From Psettodes erumei (taxonomy: Eukaryota; Chordata; Actinopteri; Pleuronectiformes; Psettodidae), in NCBI GenBank assembly GCA_016785225.1, contig JAFBJZ010000350.1, positions 1-64,000 on the forward strand: a stretch of 64,000 bases of DNA, in the 5' to 3' direction. Below, in pieces: positions 53,084-64,000 of the stretch. The notes under the pieces are model-generated. The model was not told where the DNA came from, ran no database searches, and was given only the letters and a program-made list of their open reading frames with translations. Each line of letters opens with the position of its first letter. Position 1 is the stretch's first letter. The translations under genes and the position numbers were made by a program.

Positions 53084-53086
53084 ATT

Positions 53087-53226
53087 TGTCAAACTAAGTT
53101 TGACAAGAAGTGTACGGGAGCGGGGAAAGGGGAGTGGTCAAGGGACCGCCCTCTTATGATTTGGCAACACCTGATTGAATGATGATTACGTCAGACCTGT
53201 CAAACTGAGGTTGACGAGAAGTGTAC
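53087..53226. repeat. Pair of palindrome-containing direct repeats, candidate Polinton end
   Basis: TGTCAAACT.AG.TTGAC.AGAAGTGTAC occurs at 53087-53115 and 53199-53226. The first copy holds the perfect palindrome GTCAAACT-A-AGTTTGAC. They lie just outside the last Polinton-like sequence and before unrelated Gypsy DNA, where a terminal repeat would be expected. Confidence 0.4.
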
Positions 53227-53454
53227 CCCTATTCTCTCTAATCTATTTCCCTTACTCTCTCTGGTAATCACCATGAGTAGTGAGCAGAACTTTATGTAAT
53301 TCCCTCACCCATGTCCCCTGTTGTAATAGGGCTGCCTTGGCTTAAGATACACAATTCACATTGGCTGGTCCGCTGCTCCTACAGTTAATTGGAGTGCCTT
53401 TTGCCATGCCAACTGTCTTCGTTCAGCCATACCCACCAGTGTTTTCATCTCTCA

Positions 53455-53690
53455 GAGCCCCCCAGACGAGATTGACTTATCAGTTGTCCCAAGTGAGTAT
53501 CATGACCTCAAACAGGTGTTCAGCAAAGACAAGACACTCTCATTACCCTGAGTAGGAAGCCATGGAGGCATACATCCAGGACTCCCTGTCTACCGGCCTC
53601 ATTTGCCCCTCATCGTCTCCTCTGGGGGCTGGATCATTCTTTGTTGAGAAGAAGGATGGGTCCCTGCGCCCGTGCATAGACTACACAGAT
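53455..53690 (+). pseudogene. Ty3/Gypsy reverse transcriptase N-terminal scrap
   Basis: Frames give LSVVPSEYHDLKQVFSKDKT and, after an internal deletion, [20 protein letters not shown] and [17 protein letters not shown]. These are the conserved approach to RT and its first motif in Ty3/Gypsy elements of the chromovirus kind. The sequence changes abruptly near 53690 into the 780-bp array. Only about 80 residues survive. Confidence 0.8.
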
Positions 53691-56600
53691 TTTAAAGAAT
53701 GTGCAAATTAGAGCACTTTGATGGTGATGGCGAAGGATCCAACTTTGCCGCACAGCCATGGCGCCGCCATGAGGTGGGAGCACACCATCTTCTGAATCCA
53801 GCATCTGCCATGTCTCAAGGCTTACCACAGTAAAATTTAGCTTCATCGGATTTAGATACTTGATGTTGAACATCAAAGTACAAAACATGTGATTTCCTGT
53901 CGCCAATAGGTGGCGCTGTGACTTTCAATGAATATGAATATGCAGATACCTCCGGGAGGGGAGTATTATCAGACATGTAAAGTTCGATGGAGATCAGACC
54001 ACATACGCTGAAGTTATGGCAGTTTCGTGCTTTCTGGAGAAACATCAAAATTCGCCGTGCCGCCACGCCCAGTTTGTTCACGTACCAGAACAGCTTTTGA
54101 TAACTTTTGATCACCAAGGCCTCGAGAGTCAGTACACCAAGTTTGAAGTCGATACAATGAAATCCCTAGGAGGAGTTCGTTCAAATACAACACGTGCGAA
54201 TGGCCAAAAATGGCAAAATTTTGCATATTCACATCAAAATGGCCGACTTCCTGTTGGGTTTGAGTCATGGCTGCAAGAGACTTTTTCAAAGGTCTTGGCA
54301 CGCTCTACGCACCCACCAAATTTCATCCACCTCGGTCGAAAAAACCCCAATGGGGAGGGGTATTTGAATATTTCCAGGGGGCGCCGCCGAGCCATTTTGC
54401 CCCGCCCATTTTCTAGACCCTTAAAATACGTAATTTTTTGCCAGACCTGACACGTGTGCAAAATTTGGTGAGTTTTTGAGCATGTTCAGGCCTCGAAAAA
54501 TGCGCTACAAAAGTCGTGAAAAGAAAAAAAAAAAATTAAAACTGCAAGCAGTGATAACGGGCCCTCGCACACCTGCGCCAACTCGGGGGACCCGGCCGAC
54601 GCTGAATTCCCCGAATTTCCCCGAAAACCCCGACACAGAGGCATTTTTGAACATTTCCTCATGTCAACAATAGGTGGCGCTACAACAATGCGACAACGTA
54701 GTGCCTCAGATCTCTTCAGGACGCTGCCCCGATCGTACATGTGTAATTTGATGCAGATCGGATGACGCCGGTGCGACTTAGAATGCTTTCGATGGTGATG
54801 GCGAGGGATCAAACTTCGCCGCCCCGCCACGGGGACGCCATGAGGCGGGAGCATGCCATCTTCAGAATTAAGCATCTGCCATGTCTCTGGGCTCACCAAA
54901 GTAAATCTCAGATCTATCTGATCGAACCACCCTACATCCAACACCAAAGTACAAAACATGACATTTTGTATTGCCGCGAGGTGGCGCTCTCACTTTTATG
55001 GAATATGTTATATACATGTCTCGGGGAGGGGAATATTATCATTCATGGGAAGTTTAATGAAGATGGGAGCATGTACGCTGAAGTTATGGCAGTTCCCTGT
55101 TTTCTGGCGAAACATCAAAATTCGCCACAGCGCCACGCCCATGTCGTTCACGAGCCATAAAAGCTTTTGATAACTTTTGATCACCACGGCCTCAAGAGTC
55201 AGCACACCAAGTTGGAAGCCGATACGATGAAATCTCTAGGAGGAGTTCGTTCAAATATAACACGTGCGAATGGCGAAAAATACTTCAAATTTTCATATTC
55301 AAATCAAAATGGCTGACTTCCTGTGAGGTTTGCGTCATGGCTGCAAGAGACTTTTTTGAAGGTCATGGCACGTTCCACACACTGACCAAATTTCATCTGC
55401 CTCGGTCAAAATAACCTCAATGGGGAGGGGTTTTTGAAAATTTCTTCCTGTCGCCAATAGGTGGCGCTATTAAAGTATGACCATATACTCCCATAGATCT
55501 CTTCAGGCCGCCACTCTGATTGTACGTGTGTAATTTGAAGCACATCGGCCAAGGTATGTGCAAATTAGAGTACTTTGATGGTGATGGCGAAGGATCCACA
55601 TTCGCCGTGCCGCCACGGGGCCGCCATGAGGCGAGAGCATGCCATCTTCTGAATCCAGCATCTACCATGTCTCAAGGCTTACCACAGTAAAATTTAGCTT
55701 CATCGGATTTAGATCCTTGAAGTTGAACATCAAAGTACAAAACGTGTGATTTCCTGTCGCCAATAGGTGGCGCTGTCACTTTTATGGAATATAATTATGC
55801 AGATGTCTCAAGGACTGGATTATTATCATACATATGAAGTTTGGCTGAGATCGGAGCACGTACACTGAAGTTATGGCAGTTTCGTGCTTTATGGCGAAAC
55901 ATCAAAATTCGCCGTGCCGCCACGCCCATTTCGTTCACGTACCATAAAAGCTTTTGATAACATTTGATCATCATGGCCTCGAGAGTCAGTACACCAAGTT
56001 TGAAGTCGATACAACGAAATCCCTAGGAGGAGATCGTTCAAATACAACACGTGCGAATGGCCAAAAACGGCCAAAATTTGCATATTCACATAAAAATGGC
56101 CAACTTCCTGTTGGGTTTGAGTCATGGCCACAGGAGACTTTTTCGAAGGTCTTGCCACGCTCTACGCACCCACCAAATTTCATCCGCCTCGGTCAAAATA
56201 ACCTCAATGGGGAGGGTTTTTTGAAAATTTCTTCCTATCGCCAATAGGTGGCGCTATTAAAGTATGACCATATACTCCCATAGATCTCTTCAGGCCGCCA
56301 CTCTGATTGTACGTGTGTAATTTGAGGCACATCGGCCAAGGTATGTTCAAATTAGAGCACTTTGATGGTGATGGCGAAGGATCCACATTCGCCGCACCGC
56401 CACGGGGCCGCCATGAGGCGAGAGCACGCCATCTTCTGAATCCTGCATCTACCATGTCTCAAGGTTTACCACAGTAAAATTTAGCTTCATCGGATTTAGA
56501 TACTTGATGTTGAACATCAAAGTACAAAATGTGTGATTTCCTGTCGCCAATAGGTGGCGCTGTCACTTTTATGGAATATAATTATGCAGATGTCTCAAGG

Positions 56601-59600
56601 ACTGGATTATTATCATACATGTGAAGTTTGGCTGAGATCGAGCACGTACACTGAAGTTATGGCAGTTTCCTGTTTTCTGGCTTAAACATCAAAATTAGCC
56701 GCGCCACCACGCCCATTTCATTCACGTACCATTAAAGCTTTTGATAACTTTTGATCACCAAAGCCTCGAGAGTCAGTACACCAAGTTTGAAGTCGATACG
56801 ACGAAATCCCTAGGAGGAGTTCGTTCAAATATAACATGTGCGAATGGCGAACAATACGTCAAATTTTCATATTCAAATCAAAATGGCTGACTTCCTGTGA
56901 GGTTTGAGTCATGGCTGCAAGAGACTTTTTGAACGTCGTGGCACGCTTCACACACACCGACTGAATTTCATCCGCCTCGGTCAAAATAACCTCAATGGGG
57001 AGGGGTTTTTGAAAATTTCTTCCTGTCACCAATAGGTGGCGCTATTAAAGTATGACCATATACTCCCACATATCTCTTCAGGCCGCCACTCTGATTGTAC
57101 GTGTGTAATTTGAGGCACATCGGCCAGGGTATGTGCAAATTAGACCACTTTGATGGTGATGGCGAAGGATCCACATTCGCCGCGCCGCCACTGGGCTGCC
57201 ATGAGGCGGGAGCACGCCATCTTCTGAATCCAGCATCTACCATGTCTCAAGGCTTACCACAGTAAAATTTAGCTTCATCGGATTTAGATACTTGATGTTG
57301 AACATCAAAGTACAAAACATGTGATTTCCTGTCGCCAATAGGTGGCGCTGTCACTTTTATGGAATATGATTATGCAGATGTCTCAAGGCGTGTATCATTA
57401 TCATACATGTTAAGTTTGGCTGAGATCGGAGCACGTACACTGAAGTTATGGCAGTTTCGTGCTTTCTGGCGAAACATCAAAATTCGCCGCACCGCCACGC
57501 CCATGTCGTTCCTGAGCCATAAAAGCTTTTGATAACTTTTGATCACCAAGGCCTTGAGAGTCAGCACACCAAGTTGGAAGCCGATACCATGAAATCTCTA
57601 GGAGGAGTTCGTTCAAATATAACACGTGCGAATGGCGAAAAATACATCAAATTTTCATATTCAAATCAAAATGGCTGAGTTCCTGTGTGGCCGCAAGAGA
57701 CTTTTTCAAAGGTCGTGGCACGTTCCACACACATAGTGAATTTCATTCACCTAGGTCAAAATAACCTCAACGGGAGGGTTTTTGAAAATTTCTCCCTGTT
57801 TCCAATAGTTGGCGCTATGACACTATGACCATAGTGTCCCATAGATCTCTTCAGGCCGCCACTCTGATTGTACGTGTGTAATTTGAGGCACAATGGACAA
57901 GGTATGTGCAAATTAGAGCACTTTGATGGTGATGGCGAAGGATCCAACTTCGCCAAGGCCGCCACGGGCCACCATAATGCAGGAGCATGCCATCTTCTGA
58001 ATCCAGCATCTACCATGTCTCAAGGCTTACCAAAGTAAAACTGAGCTTCATCGGATTCAAATACTTGATGTTGACCATCAAAGTTCAAAACATGTGATTT
58101 CCTGTCGCCAATAGGTGGCGCTGTCACTTTTATGGAATATGATGATGCAGATGTCTCAAGGAGTGGATTATTTTCATACATGTGAAGTTTGGCTGAGATC
58201 GGAGCACGTACACTGAAGTTATGGCAGTTTCGTGCTTTCTGGCGAAACATCAAAATTCACCATACCGCCACGGCCATTCCATTTGCGAGCCATAAAAGCT
58301 TTTGAGAACTTTTGATCACCAAGGCCTCGAGAGTCAGCACATCAAGTTTGATGCCGATACGATGAAATCTCTAGGAGGAGTTCGTTCAAATATAACATGT
58401 GCGAATTGCGAAAAATACGTCAAATTTTCATATTCAAATCAAAATGGCTGACTTCCTGTGAGGTTTGAGTCATGGCTGCAAGAGACTTTTTGAAGGTAGT
58501 GGCACGTTTCACACACTGACTGAATTTCATCTGCCTCGGTCAAAATAACCTCAATGGGGAGGGTTTTTGAAAATTTCTTCCTGTCACCAATAGGTGGCGC
58601 TATTAAAGTATGACCATATACTCCCATAGATCTCTTCAGGCCGCCACTCTGATTGTGCGTGTGTAATTTGAGGCACATCGGCCAAGGTATGTGCAAATTA
58701 GACCACTTTGATGGTGATGGTGAAGGATCCACATTCGCCGCGCGCCGCCACTGGGCTGCCATGAGGCGGGAGCACGCCATCTTCTGAATCCAGCATCTAC
58801 CATGTCTCAAGGCTTACCACAGTAAAATTTAGCTTCATCGGATTTAGATACTTGATGTTGAACATCAAAGTACAAAACATGTGATTTCCTGTCGCCAATA
58901 GGTGGCGCTGTCACTTTTATGGAATATGATTATGCACATGTCTCAAGGAGTGTATTATTATCATACATGTTAAGTTTGGCTGAGATCGGAGCACGTACAC
59001 TGAAGTTATGGCAGTTTCGTGCTTTCTGGCGAAACATCAAAACTCGCCACGCCACCACGCCCACATTTTTTGCGAGCCATAAAAACCTTTAACAACTTTT
59101 GATCACCAAGGCCTGGAGAGTCAGCACACCAAGTTTGAAGCTGATACAATGAAATCTCTAGGAGGAGTTCATTCAAATATAACACGTGCAAACGGTGAAA
59201 AATACGCCAAATTTTTACATTCAAATCAAAATGGCTGACTTCCTGTAAGGTTTGAGTCATGGCCCAAGAGACTTTTTTGAAGGTCAGGGGATGTTCCACA
59301 CACCTACTGACTTTCATCCGCCCAGGTCAAAATAACCTCAATGGGGAGGGGTTTTTAATATTTTCTTCCTGGCGCCAATAGGTGGCGCTATGACAATAGG
59401 ACCACATAGTCCCATAGATCTCTTCAGGCCAGTGCTCTGATTATACGTGTGTAATTTGAGGCAGATCGGACAAGGTATGTGCAAATTAGAGCACTTTGAT
59501 GGTGATGGCGAAGGATCCAAATTCGCCGCCATGACGCAGGAGCACGCCATCTTGTAAATCCAGCATCTACCATGTCTCAAGGCTTACCACAGTAAAATTT

Positions 59601-62600
59601 AGCTTCATCGGATTTAGATGCTTGATGTTGAAAATCAAAGTACAAAACGTGATTTCCTGTCGCCAATAGGTGGCGCTGTGACTTTCATTGAATATGAATA
59701 TGCGGATACCTCCGGGAAGGGAGTATTATCATACATGTTAAGTTTGAGGGAGATCAGACCACATACGCTGAAGTTATGGCAGTTTCGTGCTTTCTGGCAA
59801 AACATCAAAACTCGCCGTGCCGCCACGCCCACATTTTTCGCGAGCCATAAAAACCTTTAACAACTTTTGATCACTAAGGTCTCGAGAGTCAGCACCCCAA
59901 GTTTGAAGCTGATACGATGAAATCTCTAGGAGGAGTTCGTTCAAGTATAACATGTGGAGATTTGGCCAAAAATGGCCAAAATTTGCATATTCATGTCAAA
60001 ATGGTCGATTTCCTGTACGGTTTGGGTCATGGCTGCAAGAGACTTTTTCGAAGGACTTGGCACCGTCCATGCACCCACCAAATTTCATCTGCCTAGGTCA
60101 AAATAACCCCAATGGGGAGGGGTATTTGAAAATTTCTAGGGGGCGCCACCGAGCCATTTTGCCCCGCCCATTCTGGAGACCCTTAAAATACGTAATTTTT
60201 CACCGGACCTGACGCGTGTGCAAAATTTGGTGAGTTTTTGAGCATGTTCAGGCCTCGAAAAATGTGATTTAATTGTCGTGAAAATAATAATAATAATAAC
60301 AATAATAATCTTTCGAATTACAATAAGGCCTTTGCAGTGAAGGTACTCGGGCCCTAATTAAAACTGCAAGCAGTGATAACGGGCCCTCGCACACCTACGC
60401 CAACTCGGGGGACCCGGCTGATGCCGAATTTCCAGAATTTCAGCGAAAAGCCCAACGGGGAGGCGTTTTGGACATTTCCTCCTGTCGCCAATAGGTGGCG
60501 CTACAACAATACGACAATATAATCACTCAGATCTCTTCAGGACACCGCCCCAATCGTACGTGTGTAATTTGAGGCAGAACGGATGAGGCATTTGAGACTT
60601 ATAACGCTTTAGATGGCGATGGCGAGGGATCCAACTTCGCCGACCTGCCACTGGGACCACAGGAGGCAGGAGCATGTCATCTTCAGAACTGAGCATCTGC
60701 CATGTCTCTCGGATCATCAAAGTAAATCTCAGCTCCGTCTGATCGAGCCACCATACATTCAACATCAAAGTACTAAACATGTAATTTCCGGTCGTCAATA
60801 GATGGCGCTCTCACTTTTATGGAATATGATTATTGTAGATGTCTTTGTGAGTGGATTATTATCATACATGTGAAGTTTGATGGAGATCGGAGCACGTACA
60901 CTGAACTTATGGCAGTTTCCTGTTTTCTGGTGAAACATCAAAATTCGCCGCACCGCCATGCCCATGTCATTCCTGAGCCATAAAAGCTTTTGATAACTTT
61001 TGATTACCAAGGCCTTGAGAGTCAGCACACCAAGTTGGAAGCCGATACGATGAATTCTCTAGGAGGAGTTTGTTCAAATATAACACGTGCGAATGGCGAA
61101 AAATACATCAAATTTTCATATTCAAATCAAAATGGCTGACTTCCTGTGAGGTTTGCATCATGGCTGCAAGAGACTTTTTCGAAGTTCGTGGCACGTTCCA
61201 CACACATAGTGAATTTCATTCACCTAGGTCAAAATAACCTCAATGGGGAGGGGTTTTTGAAAATTTCTTCCTATCGCCAATAGGTGGCGCTATTAAAGTA
61301 TGACCATATACTCCAATAGATCTCTTCAGGCCAATGCGCTGATTATACGTATGTAATTTGAGGCAGATCGGACAAGGTATGTGCAAATTAGAGCACTTTG
61401 ATGGTGATGGCGAAAGATCCACATTCGCCGCGCCGCCACGGGGCCGCCATGAGAAGGGAGCATGCCATCTTCTGAATCCAGCATCTACCTTATCTCAAGT
61501 CTTACCACAGTAAAATTTAGCTTCATCGAATTTAGATACTTGATGTTGAACATCAAAGTACAAAACATGTGATTTCCTGTCGCCAATAGGTAGCGCTGTG
61601 ACTTTCAATGAATATGAATATGCGGATACCTCCGGGAAGGGAGTATTATCATACATGTGAAGTTTGATGGAGATCAGACCACATATGTTGAAGTTATGGC
61701 AGTTTCGTGCTTTCTGGCAAAACATCAAAACTCGCCGCACCGCCATGCCCACATTTTTCGCGAGCCATAAAAACCTTTGACAACTTTTGATCACTAAGGC
61801 CTCGAGAGTCAGCACATCAAGTTTGAAGCTGATACGATGAAATCTCTAGGAGGAGTTTGTTCAAATATAACACGTGGAAATGGCCAAAAATGGCCAAAAT
61901 TTGCATATTCATATCAAAATGGCCGACTTCCTGTACGGTTTGGGTCATGGCTGCAAGAGACTTTTTCGAAGGACTTGGCACCGTCCATGCACCCACCAAA
62001 TTTCGTCTGCCTAGGTCAAAATAACCCCAATGGGGAGGGGTATTTGAAAATTTCTAGGGGGCGCCACCGAGCCATTTTGCCCCGCCCATTCTGGAGACCC
62101 TTAAAATACGTAATTTTTCACCGGACCTGACGCGTGTGCAAAATTTGGTGAGTTTTTGAGCATGTTCAGGCCTCGAAAAATGCGATTTAATTGTCGTGAA
62201 AATAATAATAATAATAATAATTAAAACTGCAAGCAGTGATAACGGGCCGTCGCACCCCTGCGCCAACTCGGGGGACCCGGCTCACGCTGAATTCCCCGAA
62301 TTTCCCCGAAAACCCCGATGGGGAGGCGTTTTTGAACATTTCCTCCTGTCGCCAATAGGTGGCGCTATGACAATAGGACCATATAGTCCCATAGATCTCT
62401 TCAGGCCAGTGCTCTGAATATACGTGTGCAATTTGAGGCAGATCGGACAAGGTATGTGCAAACCACTTTGATGGTGATGGCGAAGGATCCACATTCGCCG
62501 CGCCGCCACGGGGCCGCCATGAGGCGAGAGCACGCCATCTTCTGAATCCAGCATCTACCATGTCTCAAGGCTTACCACAGTAAAATTTAGCTTCATCGGA

Positions 62601-63240
62601 TGTAGATACTTGATGTTGAACATCAAAGTACAAAATGTGTGATTTCCTGTCGCCAATAGGTGGCGCTGTCACTTTTATGGAATATAATTATGCCGTTGTC
62701 TCAAGGACTGGATTATTATCATACATGTGAAGTTTGGCTGAGATCGGAGCACATACACTGAAGTTATGGCAGTTTCGTGCTTTATGGCGAAACATCAAAA
62801 TTCGCCGTGCTGCCACGCCCAGTTCGTTCACGTACCATAAAAGCTTTTGATAACTTTTGATCGCCAAGGCCTCGACAGTCAGTACACCAAGTTTGAAGTC
62901 GATACAACGAAATCCCTAGGAGGAGTTCGTTCAAATACAACACGTGCGAATCGCCAAAAATGGCCAAAATTTGCATATTCGCATCAAAATGGCCGAATTC
63001 CTGTTGGGCTTGAGCAAGAGACTTTTTCGAAGGCCTTGTCATGCTCTACGCACCCACCAAATTTCACCCGTCTCGGTCAAACTAACCCCAATGGGGAGGG
63101 GTATTTGAAAATTTCCAGGGGGCGCCACCGAGCCATTTTGCCCCGCCCATTTTTGAGACCCTTAAAATACTTAATTTTTCGCCAGACCTGATGCGTGTGC
63201 AAAATTTGGTGAGTTTTTCAGCATGTTCAGGCCTCGAAAA
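53691..63240. repeat. Array of about 780-bp repeat units (composite fish repeat)
   Basis: A unit of about 760-790 bp repeats in tandem, seen clearly from intervals between CAAAACATGTGATTTCCTGT copies near 55740, 56525, 57315, 58088, 58877 and 59642. Each unit carries two boxes of CCAATAGGTGGCGCT, an AAAATGGCTGACTTCCTGT segment, TCTAGGAGGAGTTCGTTCAA and a TAAAAGCTTTTGATAACTTTT segment. At 54535, 60356 and 62219 a module begins AATTAAAACTGCAAGCAGTG and GATAACGGGCCCTCGCAC. Units of that type end in GGGGGCGCCACCGAGCC and GCATGTTCAGGCCTCGAAAA. The frequent short open frames are shared by the units and change frame between copies, so I do not call genes. Confidence 0.9.
53903..62664 (+). promoter_or_regulatory. 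21 CTCF-consensus-like boxes in one orientation
   Basis: CCAATAGGTGGCGCT or a close relative occurs at about 53903, 54664, 54970, 55451, 55760, 56239, 56545, 57027, 57334, 57800, 58105, 58588, 58896, 59375, 59664, 60487, 60790, 61277, 61580, 62349 and 62652. Seventeen keep the exact core AATAGGTGGCGCT. All read on the plus strand. Spacing alternates between about 305 and about 480 bp. Against the vertebrate CTCF core CCASYAGRKGGCRS this fits 13 of 14 positions. Binding is inference only. Confidence 0.35.
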
Positions 63241-63263
63241 ATGGGCCCGAAATATTCTGAAAA

Positions 63264-63323
<60 letters not shown>

Positions 63324-63614
63324 CCCCTGAAATACAATATGGCCTTCGCACCGTTTCGGTGCTCGGGCCCTAATAATAATAATCCCTTGAAATACAATAG
63401 GGCCTTCGCACCGTTTCGGTGCTCGGGCCCTAATAATAATAATAATAATATTGAAAAAAAAAAGAAAAATAATAATAATCCCTTGAAATACAATAGGGCT
63501 TCGCACCGTTTCGGTGCTCGGGCCCTAATAATAATGATAATAATAAAAAAATAAATAATAATAATAGTCCCTTGAAATACAATAGGGCTTCGCACCGTTT
63601 CGGTGCTCTGGCCC

Positions 63615-63660
<46 letters not shown>

Positions 63661-63794
63661 TCCTTGAAATACAATAGGGCTTCGCACTGTTTCGGTGCTC
63701 GGGCCCTAATAATAATAATAATTTTTAAAAAAGAAAAATAATAATAATCCCTTGAAATACCATAGGGCTTCGCACCGTTTCGGTGCTCGGGCCC

Positions 63795-63840
<46 letters not shown>

Positions 63841-63886
63841 CCCTTGAAATACAATAGGGCTTCGCACCGTTTCGGTGCTCGGGCCC

Positions 63887-63917
<31 letters not shown>

Positions 63918-64000
63918 GAAAAATAATAATAATCCCTTGAAATACAATAGGGCTTCGCACCGTTTCGGTGCTCGGGCCCTAATAATAATAATAATAATTT
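63264..64000. repeat. (AAT)n linked to GCACCG-TTT-CGGTGC hairpin modules
   Basis: About eight modules each consist of an (AAT)n tract and CCCTTGAAATACAATAGGGC, TTCGCACCGTTTCGGTGCTC, GGGCCCT. The cores lie near 63323, 63383, 63480, 63570, 63660, 63748, 63840 and 63933. GCACCG-TTT-CGGTGC is a perfect 6-bp stem and GGGCCC is palindromic. The AAT tracts vary in length and some are broken by A-rich stretches. The long Ile/Tyr/Leu-rich open frames here are microsatellite artefacts. The array runs off the window end. Confidence 0.9.

Noticed and set aside
54016..54450. A 144-codon frame and similar ones in the 780-bp array
   Set aside because: Equivalent frames in other units are shifted or interrupted at different places; no domain; the array behaves as non-coding repeat.
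63082..63947. Long Ile/Leu/Tyr-rich minus-strand frames that look like membrane proteins
   Set aside because: They are translated (AAT)n tracts alternating with the hairpin module.

Overview
The window is eukaryotic and almost certainly from a ray-finned (teleost) fish. It holds no host single-copy gene that I can support. It is built from satellite DNA and layers of nested transposable elements: Tc1, hAT, Copia, BEL/Pao, Gypsy, two endogenous-retrovirus families, a gag-only LTR element and a Maverick/Polinton. There is also a spliced tyrosine-recombinase-like gene of a type that, from memory, is common in fish genomes. Families were assigned by reading motifs, without any database search.

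Layout. 1-8154: satellite of the pentamer GGGCT, with a recurring non-pentameric anchor about 50 bp long. 8155-14140: satellite with a unit of about 178 bp that carries a strong hairpin. 14182-15400 (minus): hAT-like transposase pseudogene holding two solo LTRs, 488 bp and 53 bp, each with its own 4-bp target duplication. 15438-15908: Copia gag remnant. 16527-18146 (minus): tyrosine-recombinase-like pseudogene. 18135-20570 (plus): 3' half of a gammaretrovirus-like endogenous retrovirus, ERV-A. 20577-34180 (minus): a second ERV-A copy with its 5' LTR, tRNA-Leu primer site, gag, part of pro-pol and part of RNase H. This copy is interrupted by a nearly full-length BEL/Pao element (20813-26779, tRNA-Phe primer site), a solo LTR (28545-29955) and a truncated Tc1 element (29956-31311).

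34181-53230 is a Polinton/Maverick. It has a capsid-like fragment, an adenain-type protease, two or three structural or unknown genes, a packaging ATPase and a protein-primed DNA polymerase B. Immediately upstream of the polymerase start lies a compact multi-exon gene that I do not recognise. A second endogenous retrovirus, ERV-B (37260-48661), sits inside the polymerase with a 4-bp target duplication. ERV-B in turn holds a complete gag-only LTR element of the TR-GAG type (37460-43832, tRNA-Met primer site) and a 526-bp hAT MITE (45801-46326) with a perfect 8-bp duplication.

53455-53690 is a Gypsy RT scrap. 53691-63240 is an array of units of about 780 bp with 21 copies of a box resembling the CTCF consensus. 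63264-64000 is an array of (AAT)n linked to a GCACCG-TTT-CGGTGC hairpin.

The nesting gives a relative order: Polinton first, then ERV-A and ERV-B, and then BEL, Tc1, the TR-GAG element and the MITE. Nearly all coding regions carry frameshifts, stops or deletions. The best-preserved reading frames are the gag of the TR-GAG element and the integrase of the BEL element. The most unusual items are the spliced gene abutting the Polinton polymerase, the gag-only element whose LTR carries reduplicated primer-binding-site sequence, the 53-bp LTR, and the CTCF-like motif array.
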